From positions 1 through 64,000 of the forward strand of contig JAVBTR010000052.1 of assembly GCA_031556065.1 (NCBI GenBank): a stretch of 64,000 nucleotides of DNA. The letters are read 5' to 3'. Of the stretch, positions 27,491 to 35,606 are shown piece after piece (position 1 is the stretch's first letter; each line of letters opens with the position of its first letter). Source of the stretch: JAVBTR01 sp031556065. Lineage in GTDB: Bacteria > Bacillota > Clostridia > Christensenellales > Aristaeellaceae. Both the position numbers and the translations under genes were made by a program. Below the pieces are notes generated by a model. The model made no database searches and had not been told where the DNA came from. It was given only the letters and a program-made list of their open reading frames with translations.

Positions 27491-27631
27491 GATAATCCTC
27501 CTTCATGGTTGAAATTTACTTTTTGTGATTCAGTTATACGGGAAAACCGGCCGGCAACATTTCCCGCGGTTGCTGAATCCATGCGCTTGTTGATTATTAT
27601 TCTACTAAATTTCCCGTGAACAGCAATAGCA

Positions 27632-27649
27632 AATGTTGGCGACAACATT
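27632..27649. promoter_or_regulatory. Inverted repeat between divergent operon A and AraC promoters
   Basis: AATGTTG-GCGA-CAACATT is a perfect 7-bp dyad. It ends 7 bp before the -35 of the araC-type gene and lies 5 bp upstream of the candidate -35 of operon A, a good location for a regulator site acting on both. A related CAACATT occurs at 27565-27571. Confidence 0.5.
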
Positions 27650-27656
27650 GCAAATA

Positions 27657-27685
27657 TTGACATTCTTTAAGTGGATAAATATAAT
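27657..27685 (+). promoter_or_regulatory. Consensus SigA promoter of the AraC-type regulator
   Basis: TTGACA (27657-27662) and TATAAT (27680-27685) are exactly 17 bp apart, a perfect match to the vegetative consensus, 24 bp before the ATG. Confidence 0.85.
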
Positions 27686-27709
27686 GAAGCCACCGGAGGA
27701 GGTGGCAAA

Positions 27710-28606
27710 ATGCAAATGGAAAACGGATTTGTACCGACCTTTTTCAAAATCCGTGATGCTTTTAGAATCGATTATTTTGAAAACAACCTTATTGACAGCG
27801 CAGGGCCCCATAAGCATGATTTCTACGAGATTTTGTTTATTATCAACGACAATGTTGCCTATTTTGCTGAAAACGTTGAATACAAAGTCCGGTCTACCGA
27901 TTTATTGCTCATCCCCCCTGGCGTTGAACACTATCCCGTTATTGTCCGCGGCAATCAACCAGCGGTTCGGTATGTCCTTTGGCTTAGGAAAGATTATCTT
28001 GATTCATTGTGCAGCGAGCAAAGCGATTTAAGCATGTGCTTTTCCGAACGGGACAAGCTGCGCCTGCTCACCCCTATGCCCGAGCAATACCAATCCCTGT
28101 TAAGTACGTTTGAGCAATTGTATCAAAACCACGGAAGTGAGGATTTCGGCAGTGATATTCTTGACCGCGCCTACATAGAAAAAATTCTTGTGGATATGAA
28201 CCGGTCTGTTTTGGGTTCGGCCGCCAGGCTTTGCGCATCTGGCACAGGAAGCAACCCGCTGATCCAGTCAGTCATCCGCTATATTCTGCAAAACTTTCAA
28301 AGCGATATGAGCCTTCAGCAAATGGCCGATCATTTTTACGTAAATAAATACTATCTATGCCGCTGCTTTAAAGCTTCCACAGGCATCAGCCCCTATGCAT
28401 ACATTATTGAACAGCGTCTAAAGTACGCCAGATTACTCATATCAAGACAAATCTCCCTGACCGATGTAGCCAGACTCAGCGGTTTTTCGGACTATACCTC
28501 CTTTTACCGGCAATATGTCAAGCATTACGGCATGCGGCCTGGGAGCACAGATGTCGATTTTCATGCATTCAATGAAGCCGATGAAAAAACGTGGCTAAGG
28601 GAATAG
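27710..28606 (+). CDS. AraC-family transcriptional regulator
   Basis: A 298-residue regulator: an N-terminal cupin sensor (GPHKHDFYEILFIINDN, LLIPPGVEHYP) and a C-terminal double HTH (MSLQQMADHFYVNKYYLCRCFKASTG and LTDVARLSGFSDYTSFYRQYVKHYG region). The ATG at 27710 follows GGAGGAGGTGG and is preferred over the GTG at 27671, which lies in the promoter. It is divergent to operon A and probably activates it in response to the imported sugar. Confidence 0.92.
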   Translation: MQMENGFVPTFFKIRDAFRIDYFENNLIDSAGPHKHDFYEILFIINDNVAYFAENVEYKVRSTDLLLIPPGVEHYPVIVRGNQPAVRYVLWLRKDYLDSLCSEQSDLSMCFSERDKLRLLTPMPEQYQSLLSTFEQLYQNHGSEDFGSDILDRAYIEKILVDMNRSVLGSAARLCASGTGSNPLIQSVIRYILQNFQSDMSLQQMADHFYVNKYYLCRCFKASTGISPYAYIIEQRLKYARLLISRQISLTDVARLSGFSDYTSFYRQYVKHYGMRPGSTDVDFHAFNEADEKTWLRE

Positions 28607-28621
28607 GTGTTTGCTTCAGCC

Positions 28622-30040
28622 TCAGTCGGATAGATCGGTCAGCACTGTTTTCGCCAGCACAATATCTGCCTCTTGGGCATATACGCCCCAATAGTGGTGT
28701 TCACGGGCATAAAGTCTTACGGATAGCGCTGTTTCATCGTCAAGATAGGCTACACAAATGTCATCCTCTATCAGCAAAGTCAGCTTGTGGGTTTTGGAGC
28801 CCAAATCCGCCTTTTGCCAAATCTGCGAAAGGTTGACAGGTTCGCTGCCCCGTGGAAAGCCATCGAAGCAAATCCTTGCCTCATCCCGGTTCAAGCGAAG
28901 CATGTATTGATGATCCATGGCTTTGTCGGAATGGAGCAGAAGGCCAAATTCACCTTGCTTGGATTGCCATTCAAAAGTCGTTTCAATCCGGCACCTGGCT
29001 GGCAACTCATCATACAATTCATACACAAAGCCCCCCTTTACGCCTTCAAGCAGTGTCTTTGAGCCTTCGCTGCCCATTCCCTTGCTTTTTATGGGCGCGG
29101 GCTGAACCGCCTTCCCCTGCACTTTCCTAAGCGGCTCGGGCATTTTAGGGTATAACGTTCCATCCGCCCTTTGCTGGAGCTCGTGCACCACCAGGCTTCC
29201 GCCCCATTGCCAATTGCCGCTGTCGGTCTCGCCCGTCCGGGTTGTAAGCCAGCCAAAGAGATACCGCTTGTCCCCACTGGCTGCCGTCTTCGCAGCATAA
29301 AAAGCGCGGGCATCAAGGGTATCAATTTCAGGCTTGAGCCATGGGCCTTCCAAAGAGCGGGCCATGCGGTAACGTGTGACATTCCGGTCTGTAAATTCAG
29401 AGGTGATCAGGTACCACCAATCTCCCATTTTAAACAGGTCCGGGCATTCGGGTGTAAACCAAAGGCCTGGCGACCAAAAAGGCTGGCGAATCTCCCAGGA
29501 AACAAGATCCTTGGATACGCAAAGCGCAGTGCAGCCCCGGCGGCGCTCAGGCCCGTCCTTAACCCGTGCAGCTGCCAGCATCCAGTATTCTGTTTTCTCT
29601 TCATTGTAGAATACGAACGGATCGCGCCAATCATTGCGCTCATAAATCCCGTTGTCCGAAAAGAAAGTATCTTCCGGCCTTTTTTCCCAACGCTCCAAGT
29701 CCGAACTAACTGCATGCATAATGCCCTGTACTGGCCACCTGTCCATAATACGCGGGTTGTGGCCCGTGTAGAATATGTGATACTGTCCGTCCTTCTCAAT
29801 CACGCTGCCGGTAAAGACATAAAGATCCTGCTCCTCCATCCCGCCCTTTTTAAGCATTTCCTTTTCAGGTTCGAAATGGATAAAATCCTTTGTGTCCACC
29901 CGATACCAGGGCATCCCATCGCCATAGGCTTCGGGGTTTCTAAAATCGTGCAAATAAAACAAGCGAAAACTTCCGTTTTGATAGAAAGGAACGAAATCCC
30001 CGGCATAGCCGGTCTTTGGTGTAAAAAACAGCTGCGCCAT
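28622..30040 (-). CDS. GH32-like glycoside hydrolase
   Basis: A 472-residue protein with a five-bladed propeller and a C-terminal beta-sandwich. The RDP motif (NDWRDPFVF, R139-D140) and EC motif (TPECPDLF, E198-C199) of GH32 are present. The usual WMNDPNG nucleophile block is replaced by GYAGDFVPFY, leaving D15 as the candidate nucleophile. The protein lacks a signal peptide, so it acts on imported beta-fructoside-like sugars or another glycan. Of two ATGs, the second (30040) is 6 nt from GGAGG and is chosen. Last gene of operon B. Confidence 0.8.
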   Translation of the reverse strand: MAQLFFTPKTGYAGDFVPFYQNGSFRLFYLHDFRNPEAYGDGMPWYRVDTKDFIHFEPEKEMLKKGGMEEQDLYVFTGSVIEKDGQYHIFYTGHNPRIMDRWPVQGIMHAVSSDLERWEKRPEDTFFSDNGIYERNDWRDPFVFYNEEKTEYWMLAAARVKDGPERRRGCTALCVSKDLVSWEIRQPFWSPGLWFTPECPDLFKMGDWWYLITSEFTDRNVTRYRMARSLEGPWLKPEIDTLDARAFYAAKTAASGDKRYLFGWLTTRTGETDSGNWQWGGSLVVHELQQRADGTLYPKMPEPLRKVQGKAVQPAPIKSKGMGSEGSKTLLEGVKGGFVYELYDELPARCRIETTFEWQSKQGEFGLLLHSDKAMDHQYMLRLNRDEARICFDGFPRGSEPVNLSQIWQKADLGSKTHKLTLLIEDDICVAYLDDETALSVRLYAREHHYWGVYAQEADIVLAKTVLTDLSD

Positions 30041-30061
30041 GCGCATCCTCCTTCAAATATC

Positions 30062-30090
30062 ACGCAAGGACGGCTTGTCCGTCCTTGCGT
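30062..30090 (-). other. Perfect 12-bp hairpin after the binding protein gene (operon B)
   Basis: ACGCAAGGACGG (30062-30073) pairs with CCGTCCTTGCGT (30079-30090) across a 5-nt loop, between the solute-binding protein stop and the GH32-like gene. No U-tract follows on the minus strand. Confidence 0.7.
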
Positions 30091-30101
30091 AAAGCATCGT
30101 G

Positions 30102-31685
30102 TTATTGTAGTGCTGTAAGCGTGTTAAATGCAATTTCCTGGACCTTTGGATACCCAGCCTCCTCAAGCTTGGCCTGCATTTCTTTCCATCCCGCTTCCAG
30201 TTCAAGCTCGCCAACCAGAATCTTTGTGGCATACGTCTTTGTAATATCAAACACCCGGTTCGCGATCTCGGTAAATGCCGGATCAGAGATGGATACGTTA
30301 TTCATATCCGATACTTTGCAGTATTGGTTGGCAATACCGGTACCCAGCTCCAGCAGCTCCTTATGAGGCGCATTTGAGAAATCCTCGTACATCATGATTC
30401 TGCTGCCTTCAAAGGTATGAACCGGTCCCCACCACTGCCCCCAGTTATAGTAACCCAGCGGCAGCTCTTCGCCATCGCGAATAACAATGTTGAAGCGGTC
30501 GTCCCCCTTGGGCTTGGTTTCGGATTCCTTCTGCCGCTGGGCAATGTTTTCAGCGGTAATGCTACGGCTCCCATCAGCGTTTTGCGTATAGTGCACATCC
30601 TGGATGCCATAATGAAGCAGCACTGTTCCTTCCTCGCTCATTACATAGTCCAAAAAGCGCAGGCATGCATCCGGGTCCTTTGTTTCAGCTGAAATCATCC
30701 AACCGCCCCAATAGCCGCCCCACCCATGCATATTAACACCCGCAGGTCCGCTGACGGGTTCAGCAAAGGTGACCTTCGCCAGAGGATTAATCTGCTGGAG
30801 CTTGTCCAAATGTGTGGTGGCAAAAGAAGCGTTATTGATCATGATACCCGCCTTGCCTGTATAAAAGTCTTCCAGCATCAATTCATCGTTCTTTGCATAG
30901 TAGTCCTTTACGACAAAACCCTGTGCATAGGCTTTGCTCATATAGGCAAGGAATTCTTTAAAGCCCTCTGTCGCATACATGAACTCTATGGTGGTTTTAT
31001 CCGCATTATAGTTCCAGTCTGGTTTTTCAACCCAGGCAGAGTAGATCGGCATAAACCAGAACAGCTCCTTGCTGCCACAAATGCCATAAGTGTCATCCTT
31101 ACCATTACCATCCGGGTCCTGCTTGGTAAAAGCCTCCATTACCTGATAAAATTCTTCCGCTGTTTTCGGTACGGAAAGATTCAGCTTTTCCAGCCAATCT
31201 TCACGGATATAGATGCCAAATCCTGCTGCCCCTGTCATCCACGGTACCATGATATGCTGGCCGTTGAAAAGCAGGTTGCGGTACTGGGGGTTGTAAATAA
31301 CCTTGGCAAGATTCGGATACTTGGAACCATCCTTCGGCACATACTCATCCAGGTTCAGAAATAACCCTTCATCCACCCAGCGCAGAAACATTTCGTTTGT
31401 CTGCGGCCAGTGCTCGAAGATATCCGGTATTTCGCCAGTATTGATCATAACATTCATCTTGTCCTCATACCCATTAAATGGCGTACCGGTCAGACTGATG
31501 TCCAAATTCGTAGCCGCCTCCACCGCTTCCCAAACACGGTCTTTTTCAGCACCATCATATAGCTCCCAACCTTGCCCAAACACAGTGATGCCCGCAGGGC
31601 CACTCTCCGCCGCTTGGCCAGTGCTAAGTGCCGCTATCATCATAACGATTGAAACCAACAATGTGAAGATGGATTTTCTCTTCAT
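30102..31685 (-). CDS. Extracellular solute-binding protein of carbohydrate ABC transporter
   Basis: A 527-residue binding protein starting MKRKSIFTLLVSIVMMIAA with a signal peptide ending GQA-AES near residue 26 and no lipobox Cys. PDGNGKDDTYGICG is a loop typical of LplA-like proteins. An upstream in-frame start at 31724 would run into the nucleoside hydrolase gene; AAGGAA before 31685 decides. It serves the two permeases at 32651-34437. Confidence 0.9.
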   Translation of the reverse strand: MKRKSIFTLLVSIVMMIAALSTGQAAESGPAGITVFGQGWELYDGAEKDRVWEAVEAATNLDISLTGTPFNGYEDKMNVMINTGEIPDIFEHWPQTNEMFLRWVDEGLFLNLDEYVPKDGSKYPNLAKVIYNPQYRNLLFNGQHIMVPWMTGAAGFGIYIREDWLEKLNLSVPKTAEEFYQVMEAFTKQDPDGNGKDDTYGICGSKELFWFMPIYSAWVEKPDWNYNADKTTIEFMYATEGFKEFLAYMSKAYAQGFVVKDYYAKNDELMLEDFYTGKAGIMINNASFATTHLDKLQQINPLAKVTFAEPVSGPAGVNMHGWGGYWGGWMISAETKDPDACLRFLDYVMSEEGTVLLHYGIQDVHYTQNADGSRSITAENIAQRQKESETKPKGDDRFNIVIRDGEELPLGYYNWGQWWGPVHTFEGSRIMMYEDFSNAPHKELLELGTGIANQYCKVSDMNNVSISDPAFTEIANRVFDITKTYATKILVGELELEAGWKEMQAKLEEAGYPKVQEIAFNTLTALQ

Positions 31686-31720
31686 TTTCCGCGCTTCCTT
31701 TCTATTTTTCATTTCTGTCG

Positions 31721-32626
31721 TCAAGCCTTGGAGTATAGCGTCGTAAAGAAGAACCGTTTAAATGCGGCCACGTCCACCTCCTTTGCAACCAGTACGCCAG
31801 ATTCCGCTGCATCGCGGAATCGAGTAATTCCCCGGCTCTCCTCCCCTGCCAGCTCCACATCCACATTCCCCTGCCCATAAGATAAAAACCGGGCATTCAG
31901 CGCTGCGCATACAGCCAGCGGATCATGAGGAACGGGTGTTTGCATGCCGGATGCTTCCAGCCAGCTCTTTGTTATACGCGCAAGATAATCTTCCAAAGAT
32001 GATCCGCTTGCGTTTAGAATCGTTTCTTTTTCTGCCTGTGAAAAACCGCATTGAAGCGTCACATCGGTTCCTACACAGCAAAGGCGCAGCCCCGCATCAA
32101 ACACCATTTTGGCAGCCTCCGGGTCGCATTTGATATTCCATTCTGGAAAAGGGGCATAAAAGCAGCCGCCCATCATCACATAGCGCCCAACGCCCCGCAT
32201 AATCTCAGGGTCTTTTTGGATAGACTTGGCGATGTTGGTATGCGCCCCCAGCATCATAATGGTAAGTGACGCACCATGCTCTTTTGCACAGTTCAAAATG
32301 AATTCTACCGCACCATCTCCCCTAGAATCATCTTCATCGTTTAGCGGTCGGTAGGCTTCATTATCAATCTCCGAAGTGTACTGGCAAAATTTTTCATCAA
32401 CGTTTACCTCTTCGGCCAATGGCAACCCACAGCCCGCATAAACAGGCGTTTCTTCTCTTTGCGCCAGTGTCAGAAGATATTTGGCCATGTGCGCACGCAA
32501 ATGGGCATTTCGGTAGACTGTTGTGACCCCAAGCAAATCAAACTCCCCGCTTTTGATAGCCAGTGTCAAAGCCAGCGCATCATCAATGTCGTCCCCAATA
32601 TCAGTGTCGATCAGCAGTTTTCGCAT
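31721..32626 (-). CDS. Inosine/uridine-preferring nucleoside hydrolase family protein
   Basis: A 301-residue protein with the family motif IDTDIGDDIDDALAL (D7, D9, D12, D13, D15 and D16 region), which binds Ca and activates water. TIMMLGAHTNIAKSI and PHDPLAVCAAL carry further active-site residues. It hydrolyses N-ribosides to base and ribose in known members. It sits between the permeases and binding protein of operon B, which suggests that the transporter substrate may contain a ribosyl or nucleoside unit, or that the enzyme has a modified role. Confidence 0.88.
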   Translation of the reverse strand: MRKLLIDTDIGDDIDDALALTLAIKSGEFDLLGVTTVYRNAHLRAHMAKYLLTLAQREETPVYAGCGLPLAEEVNVDEKFCQYTSEIDNEAYRPLNDEDDSRGDGAVEFILNCAKEHGASLTIMMLGAHTNIAKSIQKDPEIMRGVGRYVMMGGCFYAPFPEWNIKCDPEAAKMVFDAGLRLCCVGTDVTLQCGFSQAEKETILNASGSSLEDYLARITKSWLEASGMQTPVPHDPLAVCAALNARFLSYGQGNVDVELAGEESRGITRFRDAAESGVLVAKEVDVAAFKRFFFTTLYSKA

Positions 32627-32650
32627 AGTCTTGTCCTTCCCTCCCTATCG

Positions 32651-33532
32651 TTATTCTTTAATAGAACCCAACATGACTCCCTTAATGAAGTACTTTTGCA
32701 CAAATGGATAAACAATGAGCACCGGCAGCGTGGCAATAATTACCACGGCCATCTTGACATTTTCAATCAGCTGGTAATTTTTGCTTTGCCCAATTCCAAG
32801 CAAATCAGGGGTCAGGGTATTGAGCACCAGCATTTCTCTGAGTACATTTTGCAAAAGCAGAAGGGCCTTTCTTGTGATATACAGCGTCCCCGTCATCCAA
32901 TCGTTCCATTTCCCCACCGCATACCAAAGCGCAATGGTCGAAATAATAGGTTTGGACATAGGTACCACGATTGACCACAAAACGCGCCAATCCGTCGCAC
33001 CGTCTATCTTGGCCGATTCTTCCAAGCTTTGTGGAATACTAATTAAAAAGTTTTTGGTGATCATGATATTAAAACCGGAAACCAAGCTTGGAATAATATA
33101 CACAAGCACATTGTTACGAAGCCCCAGCTCCCGGATCAAAATGTAAAAGGGGATGAGGCCGCCGCCGAAAAGCATGGTGATTAATACAAAAATCAACATA
33201 CCAGTCCGCCCTGGAAGGTTTTTCTTAGATAAGGGGAAAGCGGCAAGCATGGTGATAATCACATGCAGGCAGGTGCTAACAATAACTACAAACACCGTTA
33301 AAAGGAAAGGGTTATAGATTTGCCCGTCTTCAAACACTTGCTTGTAGGCACTAAAGCTAAGCGTTTTAAACGCAAGCCCCGTCATCATATCGGTCTGATA
33401 TCCTGTAAGAGATTTAACCAGTACATATAACATCGGATATAAAGTTGCAAACCCAAAAAGGATAAGTAAAAAAGTATTCGCAATAGTAAAAAGCGCATCA
33501 CCAAAGGAAAATTTTCGAAACGATTTTACCAT
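32651..33532 (-). CDS. Carbohydrate ABC transporter permease (LplC type)
   Basis: A 293-residue CUT1 permease with six membrane segments, EAA loop PQSLEESAKIDGATDWRVLW and the family ending PFVQKYFIKGVMLGSIKE. Its start overlaps the stop of the LplB-type gene by 7 nt. It pairs with that gene and the binding protein at 30102. Confidence 0.92.
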   Translation of the reverse strand: MVKSFRKFSFGDALFTIANTFLLILFGFATLYPMLYVLVKSLTGYQTDMMTGLAFKTLSFSAYKQVFEDGQIYNPFLLTVFVVIVSTCLHVIITMLAAFPLSKKNLPGRTGMLIFVLITMLFGGGLIPFYILIRELGLRNNVLVYIIPSLVSGFNIMITKNFLISIPQSLEESAKIDGATDWRVLWSIVVPMSKPIISTIALWYAVGKWNDWMTGTLYITRKALLLLQNVLREMLVLNTLTPDLLGIGQSKNYQLIENVKMAVVIIATLPVLIVYPFVQKYFIKGVMLGSIKE

Positions 33533-34437
33533 ATGCCATCGGCTCCTAACTTTTTAATTCCCTGGTTGGCCAGAATAATAAGAGTGAGAGAAATCAGTGA
33601 ATTAAACAGGCCAAGGGCAGCAGATACACCATAATTCCCCTGAGAAATACCCATGCGGAAAATATAAGTATCGATGATATCCGCCTTGTCCATCACAATG
33701 GGATTATAGAGGTTGAACACCTGGTCAAACCCGGCGGACATCAAGCCGCTCAAAGCAAAGATGAGGGTAATAGAAATAGCTGGAACAATGCCTGGCATGG
33801 TGATATGACCTATCTTTTGGAAACGTCCCGCCCCATCGATCATGGCCGCCTCGTAAAGCTCCGGGTTAATGCCGGAAATCGCCGCAAAGTAGATAATGGT
33901 GCCCCAGCCTGCCCCTTTCCAAATATCCGATAATATCAGCATGGCAATGAAATTATCGCTGTTCCCAAAGAAATTGATCGGCTTGGCACCAAACCACTCA
34001 AGCAGGTTATTGACAGCACCCCCATCAATGCTGCAAATTTTGATCAGTATACCGGATACAATCACCCAGGAGATGAAATAGGGCAGGTAAGAGATCGTCT
34101 GTATCGTGCGCTTGAACCAAGAACGGCGTATTTCGTTAAGCATCAGCGCCAAAAGAATTGGCACTGGAAAACCGCAGGCGAATTTTAAAACGCTGATACG
34201 GATGGTGTTCACCAACACCCTAAGGAAATTAGGATCGTTGAACAGTGCCGCAAAATGCTTAAAGCCCACCCACTTGCTTCCCAGAATGCCGCTTTTTACT
34301 GAAAAATCCTTAAAAGCCAGTGTCACACCATACATGGGATAGTAGCAAAAGATCAGCAAAAGCACCGCTGCAGGAAGAAACATTAAATAGAGCGGAATAT
34401 GCTTTGTTTGTACTTTTGACAGCTTAGGCCCATTCAT
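33526..34437 (-). CDS. Carbohydrate ABC transporter permease (LplB type)
   Basis: A 303-residue permease with PMYGVTLAFKDFSVKSG and EAA loop NPELYEAAMIDGAGRFQKIG. It is the first gene of operon B and follows a near-consensus promoter at 34488-34516. GAGGTGA precedes the ATG. No ATPase gene is in the operon, so a shared MsmX-like ATPase is needed. Confidence 0.92.
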   Translation of the reverse strand: MNGPKLSKVQTKHIPLYLMFLPAAVLLLIFCYYPMYGVTLAFKDFSVKSGILGSKWVGFKHFAALFNDPNFLRVLVNTIRISVLKFACGFPVPILLALMLNEIRRSWFKRTIQTISYLPYFISWVIVSGILIKICSIDGGAVNNLLEWFGAKPINFFGNSDNFIAMLILSDIWKGAGWGTIIYFAAISGINPELYEAAMIDGAGRFQKIGHITMPGIVPAISITLIFALSGLMSAGFDQVFNLYNPIVMDKADIIDTYIFRMGISQGNYGVSAALGLFNSLISLTLIILANQGIKKLGADGIW

Positions 34438-34487
34438 CTAACATTCACCTCACTGTTGGTTTCGGTCTGATGGGTTTCATGTTTTTC

Positions 34488-34516
34488 ACTATAAACAGAT
34501 GCCGCATGCCTGTCAA
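34488..34516 (-). promoter_or_regulatory. Promoter of operon B
   Basis: On the minus strand TTGACA (34511-34516) and TATAGT (34488-34493) are 17 bp apart, 51 bp before the permease ATG. Confidence 0.8.
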
Positions 34517-34578
34517 TGTTTCTAATTCATCTTAGCCGATAAACACAATTTTACGGCCCACTATTGAAAATTAAGCTA

Positions 34579-34625
34579 TTTACACACAGCAGTCATGGCG
34601 CTATAATAAGAGCATCAAATTTGAT
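34579..34625 (+). promoter_or_regulatory. Promoter and palindrome upstream of the AraC-GH42 operon
   Basis: TTTACA (34579-34584) and TATAAT (34602-34607) are 17 bp apart. The start near 34614 coincides with the perfect 12-bp palindrome ATCAAATTTGAT (34614-34625), a possible operator. Transcription from here gives an untranslated leader of about 170 nt, in which I see no gene. Confidence 0.65.
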
Positions 34626-34784
34626 TTATAAGTCAAAAATCATCGTGTTTATTTGTTCAAAACAGATATCTCTTTCACTTTCCCTTCAAACACAATAAAA
34701 ACAGGCGACCGAAATGCTAAACCCGTATTTCCTAAATGCGATATTTTTACAATGCATTAAAAGGTACCATTAAACGGAGGTATT

Positions 34785-35606
34785 ATGGATTTTTACTCAA
34801 ACGTATGCTTCGCCATGACGCGCAACAAGCTCTTTCCCTATCAGGTAGGAACCCATGTTCACAACTGCTTTGAACTAATCTACTACATCGAAGGCACGGG
34901 GTTGACCACCATCAACGGGGTGGAATATCCCTATAGCGACCATGTTTTTTGTATTATCCCACCCCAGGTGCGCCATGAAGAAGTATCTCTTACGCCAACA
35001 CACTTACTCTATATTGGTTTTGAGTATGATAACAAGCTGGGCGAGCTGGGGATGCATCTAATGCGAGATGAAAACGGGGCAGTGCTAAACTGGATGCTTA
35101 TGATCGCCCACGAAATGACGAGCCGGGGAATTCTCTACGAACAAATGATCCAGCTGCACCAAAAATCGTTGGTGATCGAGCTGCATCGGCTTTTGATGAA
35201 AGCAACGGCAACGCGGCCCAATACCAATAAAAAATTGGTGGAATATGCTGTCAACTTTATCCTTTCAAATTATCCAAACGCGATTGATCTAAACTCCTTG
35301 GCAAACTCCATTGGTTACAGCTACGACCGTTTCAGGCATCTGTTCAAGGAAATCTACGGTATATCTGCCCAACGCTTTATTCTCAACACCCGAATCAGCC
35401 ACGCCAAAGAGCTGCTGCTGAACACCGACGAATCAGTTGATGCCATTTCACAGCTTTGCGGCTTTTGCTCCAGTTCCCAATTTATCGTTACTTTCAAAAA
35501 ATATACCGGCACCACACCCCATCAATACCGCAGGCAAGAAGAGCATTACATCGAAAAAGCGGACTACATACAGCAAGGAGCGCAAAGTGATGACGAAGCA
35601 GAATAG
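34785..35606 (+). CDS. AraC-family transcriptional regulator
   Basis: A 273-residue regulator: cupin-like sensor (THVHNCFELIYYIEGTG, VFCIIPPQVRHEE) and C-terminal double HTH (LNSLANSIGYSYDRFRHLFK, VDAISQLCGFCSSSQF). GGAGG precedes the ATG. It is divergent to operon B and overlaps the GH42 gene by 17 nt, so it is both co-expressed with GH42 and positioned to control operon B. Confidence 0.92.
   Translation: MDFYSNVCFAMTRNKLFPYQVGTHVHNCFELIYYIEGTGLTTINGVEYPYSDHVFCIIPPQVRHEEVSLTPTHLLYIGFEYDNKLGELGMHLMRDENGAVLNWMLMIAHEMTSRGILYEQMIQLHQKSLVIELHRLLMKATATRPNTNKKLVEYAVNFILSNYPNAIDLNSLANSIGYSYDRFRHLFKEIYGISAQRFILNTRISHAKELLLNTDESVDAISQLCGFCSSSQFIVTFKKYTGTTPHQYRRQEEHYIEKADYIQQGAQSDDEAE

Noticed and set aside
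29171..30118. A 315-codon + strand frame opposite the GH32-like gene
   Set aside because: It is antisense to RDP and EC motifs of the real gene and has no ribosome site.
35437..35589. Upstream start for the GH42 gene
   Set aside because: The extra 51 codons lie inside the AraC HTH region; the GH42 family starts at MTKQNSIWYGGDYYPEQW.
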